A DNA stretch of 64,000 bases from Niastella sp. OAS944 (GTDB taxonomy: Bacteria; Bacteroidota; Bacteroidia; Chitinophagales; Chitinophagaceae), in assembly GCA_024809215.1 (NCBI GenBank), contig JANUBW010000001.1:2336841-2400840 (forward strand). The letters run 5' to 3'. Each line of letters begins with the position of its first letter. Position 1 is the stretch's first letter. Below the pieces are notes generated by a model that ran no database searches, was not told where the DNA came from, and saw only the letters and a program-made list of their open reading frames with translations. This document shows, one piece after another, positions 29,861 to 38,898 of this stretch. Both the position numbers and the translations under genes were made by a program.

Positions 29861-31357
29861 TTATTTATTTACAGGAACAGGGGCCCAATAATAACTATGG
29901 TTAGCATCGCTGGGTTGATTGATCAACGAAACTTCCGCAGCATTACGGCCCGCATTCGCTTTTTGTACAGTTTCGGTCCTTACCAGGTCGAACCACCTGA
30001 TACCAACTTCTGCTGCAAACTCCCATCCTCTTTCCGCTACAACTGAATCTCTGAAAGCTGTTTGTGATAACCCGGTTTGCAAAGCCGTTAAACCGGCTCT
30101 TTGCCTAACCTGATTAATGGCATCATACGCACTGGCATCAACACCCGAAGACATGGCTTTCGCTTCCGCATAGGTCAACAACACTTCCGGATAACGAATG
30201 ATAAAGGTGGTGGCGCTGCCCCACCAGTCGTTGGCTTTATGTGTTTTCCAATCGTAGCTTTCATCGTCGCGGTATTTGAGAAAAAAAGGATGTTTCACCA
30301 AAGTATTCTGCCAGGTAACTACATTATTGGGGTCATTCTTTACATAATACGCTTCCTGGTAAGTAGCGGCTTTTCTGGGACCGGCGGGAAATTTGTTATA
30401 GAATTCAATTTCTCCATAGCCATCTTCCCAACCACCTTCTTCATAATCGGGTGAGAAGGGATTCGGCCCACACATGTTCCCATTTTCCCAACTCCAGGCC
30501 GGAATATCATTATCAAAATAACAGGCAAACACCGCTTCTTTATTGTACTTGTTCTTTATTTTCCAGATATCGGCGAAATCCGTCAGCAGATCATAACCCC
30601 AGGTGGCTTTTCCATCTATCACTTCTTTTGCTTTGGCAGCGGCCAGGGCGTATTTATCAGTCTGTTTCAGCGGGTACCCGGCCATAGTGAGATACACATT
30701 GGCCAACAACGCCTTTGCCGAGCCTTTGGTAGCCAGGATATCGGTGCCGCTCTGTCTCGATTTCCCGCTCCAATGATCGGGCAGCATGGTCTCTGCCTTC
30801 TGCAGATCGGCCACTATCAAATTATAGATCTCCTGTACTGTTGCATTGGGCCGGTCGGCCTGCACCACTGCTTCCGTTGGCATGGGTACGTTGCCCCAGC
30901 TCCTTGTTAAATAGAAGTAACTGATAGCCCGCATAAAATAAGCATATCCGGCAGCGTTATTACGCTGTTCGTCTGTTGCAGTTGTTGCCTTCGTATAGTT
31001 CTGAAGCAGGGAATTAGCCGATTTAATGGTGGCATAAAAATAATTCCACCAGGCGGTCATTCTCCCGTTTGACGCATTGGCGTTAAAACAATCAAAGTCT
31101 GAAAACTCTATTTTATTGCCATTTCTTTTTGACGTGATGTCATCAGCGGCGTAATACACGCCTACTATCGTGTTAAAAGCGCCATTGAGTTGCAGGGCCA
31201 ATGCGGCCTCGGCCATTTCAAGGTCTTCACCGGTCTTATAAAAACTTACAGGTGTAATGCTTCCCTGGGGATTTTCATCGAGAAAACTTTTTTTACAGGC
31301 AATTGTGAGCAGTACAAGCGCCAGCAAGCCGATATGATATATATTGAATCTCTTCAT
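29861..31357 (-). CDS. SusD/RagB family outer-membrane lipoprotein
   Basis: 498 residues, lipoprotein signal (LLALVLLTIACKKSFL), N-terminal TPR-like region (SFYKTGEDLEMAEAALALQL) and the RagB/SusD C-terminal signature (DSVVAERGWEFAAEVGIRWF, then DLVRTETV). It starts 4 bp after its SusC partner and ends the second sigma/FecR/SusC/SusD locus, followed by a strong terminator. It is a surface binding lid for the SusC channel; the ligand is unknown. Confidence 0.92.
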   Translation of the reverse strand: MKRFNIYHIGLLALVLLTIACKKSFLDENPQGSITPVSFYKTGEDLEMAEAALALQLNGAFNTIVGVYYAADDITSKRNGNKIEFSDFDCFNANASNGRMTAWWNYFYATIKSANSLLQNYTKATTATDEQRNNAAGYAYFMRAISYFYLTRSWGNVPMPTEAVVQADRPNATVQEIYNLIVADLQKAETMLPDHWSGKSRQSGTDILATKGSAKALLANVYLTMAGYPLKQTDKYALAAAKAKEVIDGKATWGYDLLTDFADIWKIKNKYNKEAVFACYFDNDIPAWSWENGNMCGPNPFSPDYEEGGWEDGYGEIEFYNKFPAGPRKAATYQEAYYVKNDPNNVVTWQNTLVKHPFFLKYRDDESYDWKTHKANDWWGSATTFIIRYPEVLLTYAEAKAMSSGVDASAYDAINQVRQRAGLTALQTGLSQTAFRDSVVAERGWEFAAEVGIRWFDLVRTETVQKANAGRNAAEVSLINQPSDANHSYYWAPVPVNK

Positions 31358-31361
31358 AGTT

Positions 31362-34300
31362 TTAAAATTTTACCTGTAAACCAACAGTAATTGTTTTGGG
31401 AGAAGGATAAGCGCCAAGGTCGATACCGGCATCGGTATCACTGTTTGACATAGTAGAAGTAGCTTCGGGATCAAAGCCTTTGTATTTGGTGATCGTAGCC
31501 AGGTTTTGTGCGCTTATAAAGATCTTTGCAGTCGCCAGCTTCAGCCATTTCTGGTTGAGCTCATACGAAAGGCTCACATTCTTCAACCGCACATAACTAC
31601 CATTCTGCAGGAATTGGCTGCTCTCTACCCAGCTTTTATTTTTGCTTCCGGGGTTTGCAAAGGTAGAACCTGTGTTGGATGGCGTCCAGTAATTAGCTGC
31701 ATCTGCCAGGGTAATGAATTTAACATCACTGGTAGGCACAGCAGTAGCAGCATAGGTAGCATTGAAGATCTTATTCCCATGTGATCCCTGGATAAAAACG
31801 TTCAACTCGAAGTTTTTATACGCCACAGAGTTATTAAAGCCCCATTGCATTTTTGGCGTTGCTGATCCCGAGATCACCCTGTCTTCAAATCCGATAGAAT
31901 TGTTTCCGTTCACATCCCTGTACATAGCGTCACCGGCTTTATAATTCCCTTTATCAACCTGGTAAACGCCTTCCCAGGGAATGAGATAAAATGAACCCAG
32001 CGGCTGTCCTGGCTTTACTACCTGTATACTGTTGGTAATAAGTCCGCCACCTATAACCGCCCGCTCAAGCATGGAATCTGCGCCAAGGCTTATCACTTTA
32101 TTCTGGTTGAAGGAAGCGTTAAAGGATGCGTTCCAGGTAAAGTCGCCACTTTTATAAGGCGTTCCGTCGATCACTATTTCCCAACCTTTATTATTTACCT
32201 TTCCAATATTTTTCAGGAATGTGCCGCCGCCGTCGTAATTATTGATGCGGGTGTTAAGCAACAGGTCGCTGGTGTTTTTATTATAATAGTCCACACTTAT
32301 ATTCAGCCTGTTCCCCAATACACTTGCATCGAGCCCAACATTTGTTTGCTTCGATGTTTCCCATTTTACATCAGGATTGGCGGGGTTGCCCAACGTGTAA
32401 CCCGGGGATGCAGTTGTGGTTCCATAAGAATAAAGGATAGAATTCAGCAAGCCCAGTGTACTGTAGGGGTCCACAGCCTGGTTACCGGTAACACCCCAGC
32501 CGGCCCTTAATTTAAGATTGGAAAAAATGCCGAGATCATCGATGAATTTCTCGTTAGATAATTTCCAGCCCAAACTAAAGGAGGGAAAATTACTCCACTT
32601 GTTACTTCCCTGGAATTTAGAAGAGCCATCCCTTCTTACGGTTGCCGTCAACAGGTATTTGTCATTAAAGCTATACGCCACACGGCCCATGTACGACAAA
32701 AGCGACCAGTTACTGTAGCCCGATGAAATGCCCTGCGAAGCATTTAACCCCAGGTTGTAATATCCATTCGATAAGGAAGCCAGGCCCGAACCGGATGCAG
32801 TGAAGGTATAGTACTTATTGGAGGTAGCTTCCATTAAAGCAGTAGCAGTGATGTTGTGTTTGCCGAAATCTTTATGAAATGTAAGTACGTTGCTGTTTTG
32901 ATAGGTATATTTTTCAACAGAGGTTTGTTGCGATCCATGATTACCCGGGCTTATCCAGTCATTATTCAGCGTAGCATTTTTCGCCAATTGCATATCGAGG
33001 CCGGCATTCACCGTCAACGTGAGCCAGTCGGTGAAGGAATATTTCAATTTACCGTTAAAGATGCCCACATTCGAAAAATTGTCATAAACGCGCTCTTTTA
33101 TCACCATATAGGGGTTGCCCCATATAGGCGAAATGCCGAAGCGTTTATACTGGCCAGTTGCATCGTACACCGGTTCTGTGGGCGCCCAGGTAAGCGCCGA
33201 GGTAACCGGGTTGCCTTTAGAGCCGACATCATTGTTATTATGCGAATTAATGCGGCCTGCATAGACGTTTATGCCAAAGTTCAGCCGCTTGCTCAATTTC
33301 AGGTCTATGTTCGAACGTAAGCCAAATTTTTTCTGGCCGCTGTTTATCAATAAACCTTCCTGGTTTACATAGAAACCCGATACATAATACTTTGCATTCT
33401 CGGTTCCACCCGATGCAGACAACTGATGGCTTTGCGTAAGCGAGTTATCGAAGATCATACTTTGCCAATCGGTCGTTTGCCCGGCAAAAGATTGCGGATC
33501 GGGAAATACGCTGGCCCCGGCCGTTAAATTGGCAATGTTAGCATAGGTTACGGCATCCATGAGCTTGTATTTTTTCATTGGCCGGTTAAAGCTGGCAAAA
33601 CCATTGTACTCGATCTTTGGCTTACCGCTTTTACCGCTTTTGGTGGTAATGATAATTACGCCATTAGCGCCTCTTGATCCGTATACTGCAGTAGCAGAAG
33701 CATCTTTGAGCACTTCCATTGATTCAATATCGTTTACATTGATATCGCCCAGCCCGTTGCTGCTGAGGGCAATACCATCAACAACATACAAGGGATCGTT
33801 GCTGGCGTTCACGGAGTTAGCGCCGCGAATGCGAATTTTAACGCCCCCGCCCGGCGCTCCCGAATTATTGGTAACCGCTACGCCTGCTACCCTGCCCTGC
33901 AAGGCAGATGAAGCATTCACTACAGGTTGGTCTTTATAGGCTTTGGCAGAAAGGGTAGCTACAGAACCGGTAAGATCTGTGCGCCGTTGGGTGCCATATC
34001 CCACTACCACCAATTGTTCTTCAACAACAGCTATGGCAAGAGTAATACTGATAACTTCTGTGGCAGATGAGACCTTAACCTGTTGTGCAGTATAACCAAT
34101 GGATGAGAACTCGAGCACATCGCCTGGTTCGGCATCGATGGTAAATTCACCACTTTCATTGCTGGCCACATTTATACCCCGCGCTTTATTAGAAACGGTT
34201 ACAGCGGCCAGGGGCTCGCCTTTTTCGTTTTTGATGGTACCTTTTATTTTAATAAGGGCTGGAGGCGGCGGCGCGTTGTCAACTTCCGGCACTTTTTCCT

Positions 34301-34652
34301 TTATTACAATGGTTCCGTTCAGCCACACCCATGTAAATGGCTGGTTGGCAAAACACAATTTCAGCACGTCCTTCACCTCCATGTTCTTTACATTGAGGTC
34401 GACTTTGGCGCCTTGAATAACCTTCATGTCATAGACAAAATCGAGGCCCGTTTGCCGGTTGATCTGTTTGAACACCTCCTGCAAAGGGATGTCCTTTTTG
34501 GAGATGGAGACTGTTTGGGCATCAGTGCCCACAGCATACACCTGCACAGTTGTTACGAATAGAAAGGCAATCGTTAGTTTCATGCTCATAAGCTTTTGGC
34601 TATGGCTATTAGCCCGCCGCCAGCGGGCATAGCCATACAGTAAAACTTTCAT
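31362..34652 (-). CDS. SusC/RagA-type TonB-linked outer-membrane transporter with STN domain
   Basis: 1096 residues from the ATG at 34652. A longer frame reaches a TTG at 34736, but that start is unlikely. Numbered from 34652: signal peptide region about 24-45 (MKLTIAFLFVTTVQVYA), STN about 47-118, carboxypeptidase-regulatory-like domain about 135-208, TonB-box-like EQLVVVGYG at 212-220, plug (VKIRIRGANSVNASNDPLYV; YGSRGANGVIIITT) and barrel to ITVGLQVKF. The STN domain and the upstream fecR and sigma genes mark it as a signalling transporter: ligand uptake should switch on its own locus. It is paired with the SusD 4 bp downstream. Confidence 0.93.
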   Translation of the reverse strand: MKVLLYGYARWRRANSHSQKLMSMKLTIAFLFVTTVQVYAVGTDAQTVSISKKDIPLQEVFKQINRQTGLDFVYDMKVIQGAKVDLNVKNMEVKDVLKLCFANQPFTWVWLNGTIVIKEKVPEVDNAPPPPALIKIKGTIKNEKGEPLAAVTVSNKARGINVASNESGEFTIDAEPGDVLEFSSIGYTAQQVKVSSATEVISITLAIAVVEEQLVVVGYGTQRRTDLTGSVATLSAKAYKDQPVVNASSALQGRVAGVAVTNNSGAPGGGVKIRIRGANSVNASNDPLYVVDGIALSSNGLGDINVNDIESMEVLKDASATAVYGSRGANGVIIITTKSGKSGKPKIEYNGFASFNRPMKKYKLMDAVTYANIANLTAGASVFPDPQSFAGQTTDWQSMIFDNSLTQSHQLSASGGTENAKYYVSGFYVNQEGLLINSGQKKFGLRSNIDLKLSKRLNFGINVYAGRINSHNNNDVGSKGNPVTSALTWAPTEPVYDATGQYKRFGISPIWGNPYMVIKERVYDNFSNVGIFNGKLKYSFTDWLTLTVNAGLDMQLAKNATLNNDWISPGNHGSQQTSVEKYTYQNSNVLTFHKDFGKHNITATALMEATSNKYYTFTASGSGLASLSNGYYNLGLNASQGISSGYSNWSLLSYMGRVAYSFNDKYLLTATVRRDGSSKFQGSNKWSNFPSFSLGWKLSNEKFIDDLGIFSNLKLRAGWGVTGNQAVDPYSTLGLLNSILYSYGTTTASPGYTLGNPANPDVKWETSKQTNVGLDASVLGNRLNISVDYYNKNTSDLLLNTRINNYDGGGTFLKNIGKVNNKGWEIVIDGTPYKSGDFTWNASFNASFNQNKVISLGADSMLERAVIGGGLITNSIQVVKPGQPLGSFYLIPWEGVYQVDKGNYKAGDAMYRDVNGNNSIGFEDRVISGSATPKMQWGFNNSVAYKNFELNVFIQGSHGNKIFNATYAATAVPTSDVKFITLADAANYWTPSNTGSTFANPGSKNKSWVESSQFLQNGSYVRLKNVSLSYELNQKWLKLATAKIFISAQNLATITKYKGFDPEATSTMSNSDTDAGIDLGAYPSPKTITVGLQVKF

Positions 34653-34765
34653 ACTTTTGATTCGTTTTTGGTTTGTTAATATTGGTTGCGGAATCGACTG
34701 ATAAACGACCAAAGCTTTTGCCGGGCCCCGCTCCAACGGGATCCGGTTTTTTTGGCCTTTACTTT

Positions 34766-35941
34766 TTATCTGGAAACGATAATTTTTCTTCCTTCTACGG
34801 TAAAATGCACTTTACCTGCTATTTCAAAATAATCGAGCAGTTGCCTGAGGTTTTCCTTCCTTGATACAATGCCACCCAACTGGGTTTGTGCTGAAATATT
34901 CTGATATTCCACTTCCACATCATACCACCGGGCTATCTGGCGCATGATGACTTTTATATCTGCATTATTAAAATGAAATTTTCCGTTCTTCCAGGATACT
35001 ACTTCTTCTGTCTGAACGAGGATAGGTTGGGATAATTTGGATGATTGGGATACTGAAACCTGCTCGCCGGGTTTTAACATTGCAGATCCTTCTTTACCCG
35101 GTTGTTGAGTGCTGACCTTGACCGAGCCCTCCAGCAACGTGGTTTTGATCGCATCTTCCTCGCTATAAGCCATTACATTGAAGTGCGTGCCCAGCACTTT
35201 TACTTCTACTTCTTTTACTTTAACAATAAATGGCCGGGCCGGGTTTTTCGCTACCTCAAAATAAGCTTCACCGGTGAGCTCAACAGTGCGGTTGTTGCCG
35301 GTAAATGCTACAGGGAATTTTAAGGCCGAAGTAGCATTCAACCATACTTTGGTATCATCTGGCAAAACCAATTGATATTGACCGCCCCTGGGCGTACTGA
35401 TGGTATTATATATGGTTTCAGGGCTACCCTTTTTATTTGGGCCGTAAATTATTTTTCCATCCTTATTAATAATGCTTGTATTTCCCTCCTGCGCCAACAG
35501 GCCGGCGCCTGAGTTGTCGAGATCAATGACCCTGCCATCGGCCAATGTTAAGGTTGCCCTGTCTTTACCGGGTAGAATCGGAGATTGATTTGCAGGAACA
35601 GTTTCTTTTGAGGTGAGTTCTTTCTTTGAAGTGGCGGATTGATTATAATAAAAGATAAGAACGCCTGCGACAATAATAATGGACGCGGCCGCTATCATTC
35701 GCCATGACTTCCTTTTATAAAAAGGGACAATCCTGCTTTGACCATTGATGCGGTCTTTGAGAGCCTGCAAGATTTCTATACGCAGCACTTCAGACTGTTC
35801 CGTTTCAGAAACAATTGTTTCTTCATCGTCTTTCCATTGGTCGTACAGTTGGTGTAACTGTTCCTGCTCAGAAGCAGTAGCTGTGCCGGACAGGTATTTT
35901 TCAGCCAATGCGGCTAGAAGTTGTTCCTCGGGAACACTCAT
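34766..35941 (-). CDS. FecR family anti-sigma factor / signal transducer
   Basis: 391 residues: N-terminal cytoplasmic helices (1-80), a membrane helix at about 82-99 (MIAAASIIIVAGVLIFYY), FecR domain (about 170-265: TPRGGQYQLVLPDDTKVWLNA) and C-terminal DUF4974-like region (about 315-388: FHFNNADIKVIMRQIARWYD). As in the first FecR, the linker after KPGEQ is enlarged by degenerate short repeats, here 9-10 bp ATCC-containing units around 35018-35052. Expected to gate the neighbouring sigma factor in response to the STN-SusC downstream. Confidence 0.92.
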   Translation of the reverse strand: MSVPEEQLLAALAEKYLSGTATASEQEQLHQLYDQWKDDEETIVSETEQSEVLRIEILQALKDRINGQSRIVPFYKRKSWRMIAAASIIIVAGVLIFYYNQSATSKKELTSKETVPANQSPILPGKDRATLTLADGRVIDLDNSGAGLLAQEGNTSIINKDGKIIYGPNKKGSPETIYNTISTPRGGQYQLVLPDDTKVWLNATSALKFPVAFTGNNRTVELTGEAYFEVAKNPARPFIVKVKEVEVKVLGTHFNVMAYSEEDAIKTTLLEGSVKVSTQQPGKEGSAMLKPGEQVSVSQSSKLSQPILVQTEEVVSWKNGKFHFNNADIKVIMRQIARWYDVEVEYQNISAQTQLGGIVSRKENLRQLLDYFEIAGKVHFTVEGRKIIVSR

Positions 35942-36016
35942 ATGGCAAGTTTTATACCCTTAAGAGTGTTGAACAGATAATTACCCCTTAGTTGTTTTTA
36001 ATTTTTTTTTTAAATC

Positions 36017-36586
36017 TTACAGCATCAGGAAAATGGCTGCATCACCCAATTTATCTCTCATGATCTTCAATGCTTTGGTAAGGTGAGCTTCGGCGGTCTT
36101 TGGGGAAATGTCGAGATCTGCTGCTACCTGCGTGAGCGATTGATCGAGTAATTTATTTTTAATAAAGACCAGGCGGCATTTTTCAGGCAATACGGAGGAG
36201 AGTGCGGAAATTTTTTCCAACAACCATTTATTTTCCAGGAGCTCGGCAAGTGCTACCGAAAGGGTTCGCTTACTTATTGCTTCTTCGCTTATTTCTTCAG
36301 CATGCTTTTTCTTGCGGGCCAGGCTTACATAAACTGCATACCGGGCCATCGCAGCTACATAGGCAGAAAAACATTCGATAACCAACGATCTTCTTTTTGC
36401 CCATATGGTAAAGAATACTTCCTGTACGATCTCCCTTGCCTCGGGGTCCGACTTAAGATGCTTGTGTGCAACAAAATAGAGCCTTTGCCAATACCGGTTG
36501 TATAGTTCGGTATAAGCCAGCTCATTATCCTGTTTTACCAGAGCAAATAAATTGTTATCGTCAACAGTGTTGTACAAGACAGGCAA
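36017..36586 (-). CDS. ECF-type RNA polymerase sigma-70 factor
   Basis: 189 residues from a TTG at 36586. An in-frame stop lies two codons upstream and no early ATG exists, so a TTG start is implied. Region 2 (AYTELYNRYWQRLYFVAHKH; AREIVQEVFFTIWAKRR) and region 4 (LTQVAADLDISPKTAEAHLT) are clear. It belongs to the same Bacteroidota ECF group as the sigma at 10558-11142. The fecR gene follows after 75 bp. The C-terminus is hydrophobic (AAIFLML), as in several FecR-paired sigma factors. Confidence 0.9.
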   Translation of the reverse strand: MPVLYNTVDDNNLFALVKQDNELAYTELYNRYWQRLYFVAHKHLKSDPEAREIVQEVFFTIWAKRRSLVIECFSAYVAAMARYAVYVSLARKKKHAEEISEEAISKRTLSVALAELLENKWLLEKISALSSVLPEKCRLVFIKNKLLDQSLTQVAADLDISPKTAEAHLTKALKIMRDKLGDAAIFLML

Positions 36587-36720
36587 AAGTTAGTTGTAAT
36601 TTATAGGCTATGCAGTTGAATCTATGTCCTATGCTAAGTTGCTAAAAAAAATCATATTCTGCTAAAATATATTAAAATAAGATTAAATAGCGGCCCCGTC
36701 CGTCAATCACTGCCGATTAA

Positions 36721-36758
36721 TAAGAAGCCATCTTTACGCTGGTAAAGATGGCTTCTTA
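36721..36758. terminator. Strong 17-bp hairpin terminator
   Basis: A perfect stem (TAAGAAGCCATCTTTAC and its complement) with loop GCTG ends in T-rich sequence 30 bp after the stop of the minus-strand metallo-hydrolase gene at 36788. Confidence 0.85.
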
Positions 36759-36787
36759 TAACCCTTATTATGAAAATGCTGGTTTAG

Positions 36788-37567
36788 TTAAATTTCAATG
36801 ACAGCCGGCGTGCCTGGCTGCAACCACAACAATTTTTCTTTAATATCTGAATGGGTAACCTGTTCGTGCAGATATTCAGGTTTTTCGTTAAAATGCTTCC
36901 AACCTTCGAAGTGTGTGGGAATAAATTTATTCACGTTCATGAGCCGGGCTGTTTGAATAGCCATTTCGGTTGTAAAAGTCAGGGGCATATAGTTGATGTC
37001 CGGAAAACCAGCTTTACCCACATGCAGCACTGCAGTGTGCACTTTAAATCGTTTTGCGATCTCTTCAATACCATCAAAATATACGGTGTCTCCTGATACA
37101 TAGAGTGCGCCTTGTTGCCCCTCCCACTCGATCATAAAGCCAATAACATGTCCTGATATTTTTGTCTGCTCCTGTGTAGGCGCATGCTGACAAGGTGTGG
37201 CGGTGATCCTGAGGCCGGGTACTTTAGCGGTTGCAATGGAAATACTTTCCCATTCGTTGAGCCCTGTTACGTTGTTCTGCGCAAGCCGCTCCACGGCTCC
37301 CGGGGTAGAGATTACCTGTTTTACTGTTTTGATGAATTCACGACCGGCATTATCAAGATTGTCTTTATGCTGGTCGTGACTGAGAAGCACCAGGTCTACC
37401 GGACCAATATCTTTGGGTTGCAGCCGGGGCGAGCCAGTTTTATACAAGGTGCGTGGGCCTTCGTATACAGTGCCTTCTGTATCGAAAGCAGGATCGGTTA
37501 CGATAACAAATCCGTTTATGTCTATAACCATGCAGGCGGTATCGACCTGTGTGAAGGAGACTTTCAT
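36788..37567 (-). CDS. MBL-fold metallo-hydrolase (UlaG-like)
   Basis: 259 residues, soluble, no signal peptide. It has the metallo-beta-lactamase-fold motif LLSHDQHKDNLD (His64, His67, Asp69; Asn70 where most family members have His), a GDTVYFDGIEE metal-bridge Asp region and a C-terminal THFEGW His. This is the UlaG-like subgroup with the modified HxxHxDN form. The reaction is unknown; relatives cleave lactones or phosphodiesters. It lies 51 bp downstream of an NAD(P)-binding oxidoreductase gene and downstream of an Rrf2 regulator, all on one strand, suggesting joint control. Confidence 0.85.
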   Translation of the reverse strand: MKVSFTQVDTACMVIDINGFVIVTDPAFDTEGTVYEGPRTLYKTGSPRLQPKDIGPVDLVLLSHDQHKDNLDNAGREFIKTVKQVISTPGAVERLAQNNVTGLNEWESISIATAKVPGLRITATPCQHAPTQEQTKISGHVIGFMIEWEGQQGALYVSGDTVYFDGIEEIAKRFKVHTAVLHVGKAGFPDINYMPLTFTTEMAIQTARLMNVNKFIPTHFEGWKHFNEKPEYLHEQVTHSDIKEKLLWLQPGTPAVIEI

Positions 37568-37618
37568 ATAACTGAATTTATTTAAAAGCTAAATATATAG
37601 AAATCAAGTTTCCTGAAT

Positions 37619-38266
37619 TTAATAGGCTACTGTAAACCTTTGACGAATATACTTCGGATCTTCTATCTCATCTACAATGGCAACTGCCACATCTTCAACA
37701 GAAATAACGCTTCTTCCTGCATCGTTATAAACCGGTGTATCTAACCCGGTACGATATTGCCCTTTTCTTACACCAGACGTTCCCGGGTGCATTTCAATTG
37801 CGGGACTTAAAAATGACCAATCCAGCTCCTGTTCTTTCTTTAGAATATTCAGATAGTCCCTTGCGGCTAATGCCCCGGCTTTCCATTCTGCGGGAAACTC
37901 TGGTGTATCCACCTTTTGCACACCCTCAGCGATATACAAACTACCTGCACCACCAACAACGAATAATCTTTTAACACCCGCTTTCTTTACGCCTTCCTGA
38001 ATAGCGGCGGATCCCTGCAAAAATTCATTGTACAGATCAGGATTACTCCACCCGGCATTGTACGCGCTGATCACAACATCATGTCCTTTGACAATGTCAG
38101 CTACTTCATCTGCAACTAAGACATTTACTTTTTTGGTAATCACATTGGGATTTTTAACTGCTTCTATATTTCGGGCAACAGCTGTAACCTGATGACCTCT
38201 TTGGTTCAATTCATTTAAAATAGCTGAACCAACAAAGCCTGTGGCTCCAATTAATAATACTTTCAC
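37619..38266 (-). CDS. NAD(P)-binding oxidoreductase, NmrA/atypical SDR type
   Basis: 215 residues from a GTG start. The N-terminal dinucleotide motif is LLIGATGFVGSAIL (GxxGxxG at 7-13), followed by RNIEAVKNPNV, a YNAGW strand and FVVGGAGSLYIA. This is the short atypical SDR group that binds NAD(P)(H) and often acts as a redox-sensitive reductase or regulator. The gene is preceded by an Rrf2 regulator and followed by an MBL-fold protein. Such Rrf2/SDR pairs are common responses to electrophiles or oxidants; the exact substrate here is unknown. Confidence 0.85.
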   Translation of the reverse strand: MKVLLIGATGFVGSAILNELNQRGHQVTAVARNIEAVKNPNVITKKVNVLVADEVADIVKGHDVVISAYNAGWSNPDLYNEFLQGSAAIQEGVKKAGVKRLFVVGGAGSLYIAEGVQKVDTPEFPAEWKAGALAARDYLNILKKEQELDWSFLSPAIEMHPGTSGVRKGQYRTGLDTPVYNDAGRSVISVEDVAVAIVDEIEDPKYIRQRFTVAY

Positions 38267-38332
38267 TTGTTTTATTTTTTAAGATTTATAATCAATCTGT
38301 AACCACACATGTTACAGTTATGTTTAAAAAAA

Positions 38333-38740
38333 TCAGAAGAACTTTTTACTGAAATCTGCCACCGTAGTTTTTCCCAATTGTTTTAAAAAAGCCTCATCTG
38401 CCGTAACAAACAGTTCTTTCAGGTGCACGTTTATCTGCCGGCCAACCATGCAATCGGGATTTGGGTCATTAGATCTTCCCAGGATCGGTGAATCGTTCAC
38501 CGATCTATACACATCGGATAAGCGAATTTGCGAAGCAGGTTTCCCCAATGAGTAACCTCCGCCTTTTCCTTCCTTGCTTTCAATAAACCCATGCGCCCGA
38601 AGGTTGCTGATCTCTTTACGAACTATTACAGGATTGACATTGATACTACCGGCGATATATTCAGACGACAGTAATTCGTCCTTTTTTAACTGAAGTAGCG
38701 TCAATATATGTAAAGCGGTGGCAAACCGTCCATTATTCAT
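38333..38740 (-). CDS. Rrf2 family transcriptional regulator (non-Fe-S type)
   Basis: 135 residues from the ATG at 38740; a TTG at 38767 is an in-frame alternative. Winged-helix N-terminus (GRFATALHILTLLQLKKDEL; NPVIVRKEISNLRAHGFI; GKGGGYSLGK) followed by a helical tail. It has a single Cys (DPNPDCMVGR) and lacks the three-cysteine cluster, so it resembles thiol- or electrophile-sensing members rather than IscR. It starts the group with the SDR gene 66 bp downstream and probably controls that gene and itself. Confidence 0.87.
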   Translation of the reverse strand: MNNGRFATALHILTLLQLKKDELLSSEYIAGSINVNPVIVRKEISNLRAHGFIESKEGKGGGYSLGKPASQIRLSDVYRSVNDSPILGRSNDPNPDCMVGRQINVHLKELFVTADEAFLKQLGKTTVADFSKKFF

Positions 38741-38898
38741 ACTGTAACATTTATTATTACAGTACAAAGATAGCGCTATCTTTTAAATAATAAAATTTAT
38801 TACCTTTTGTGGCCGATGAGGAAGACTGCTTTAACAGTTTTTTTGCACTCAATGAATTTATTGTACTTATCTTATACTTTTAATTTTATTGAGCAAAA

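Noticed and set aside
13960-36586. Polysaccharide utilisation locus
   Set aside because: Four SusCD pairs are present, but no glycoside hydrolase, lyase, esterase or sulfatase lies among them.
36788-37567. True beta-lactamase
   Set aside because: The motif is HDQHKDN, the UlaG-like form, and there is no export signal.
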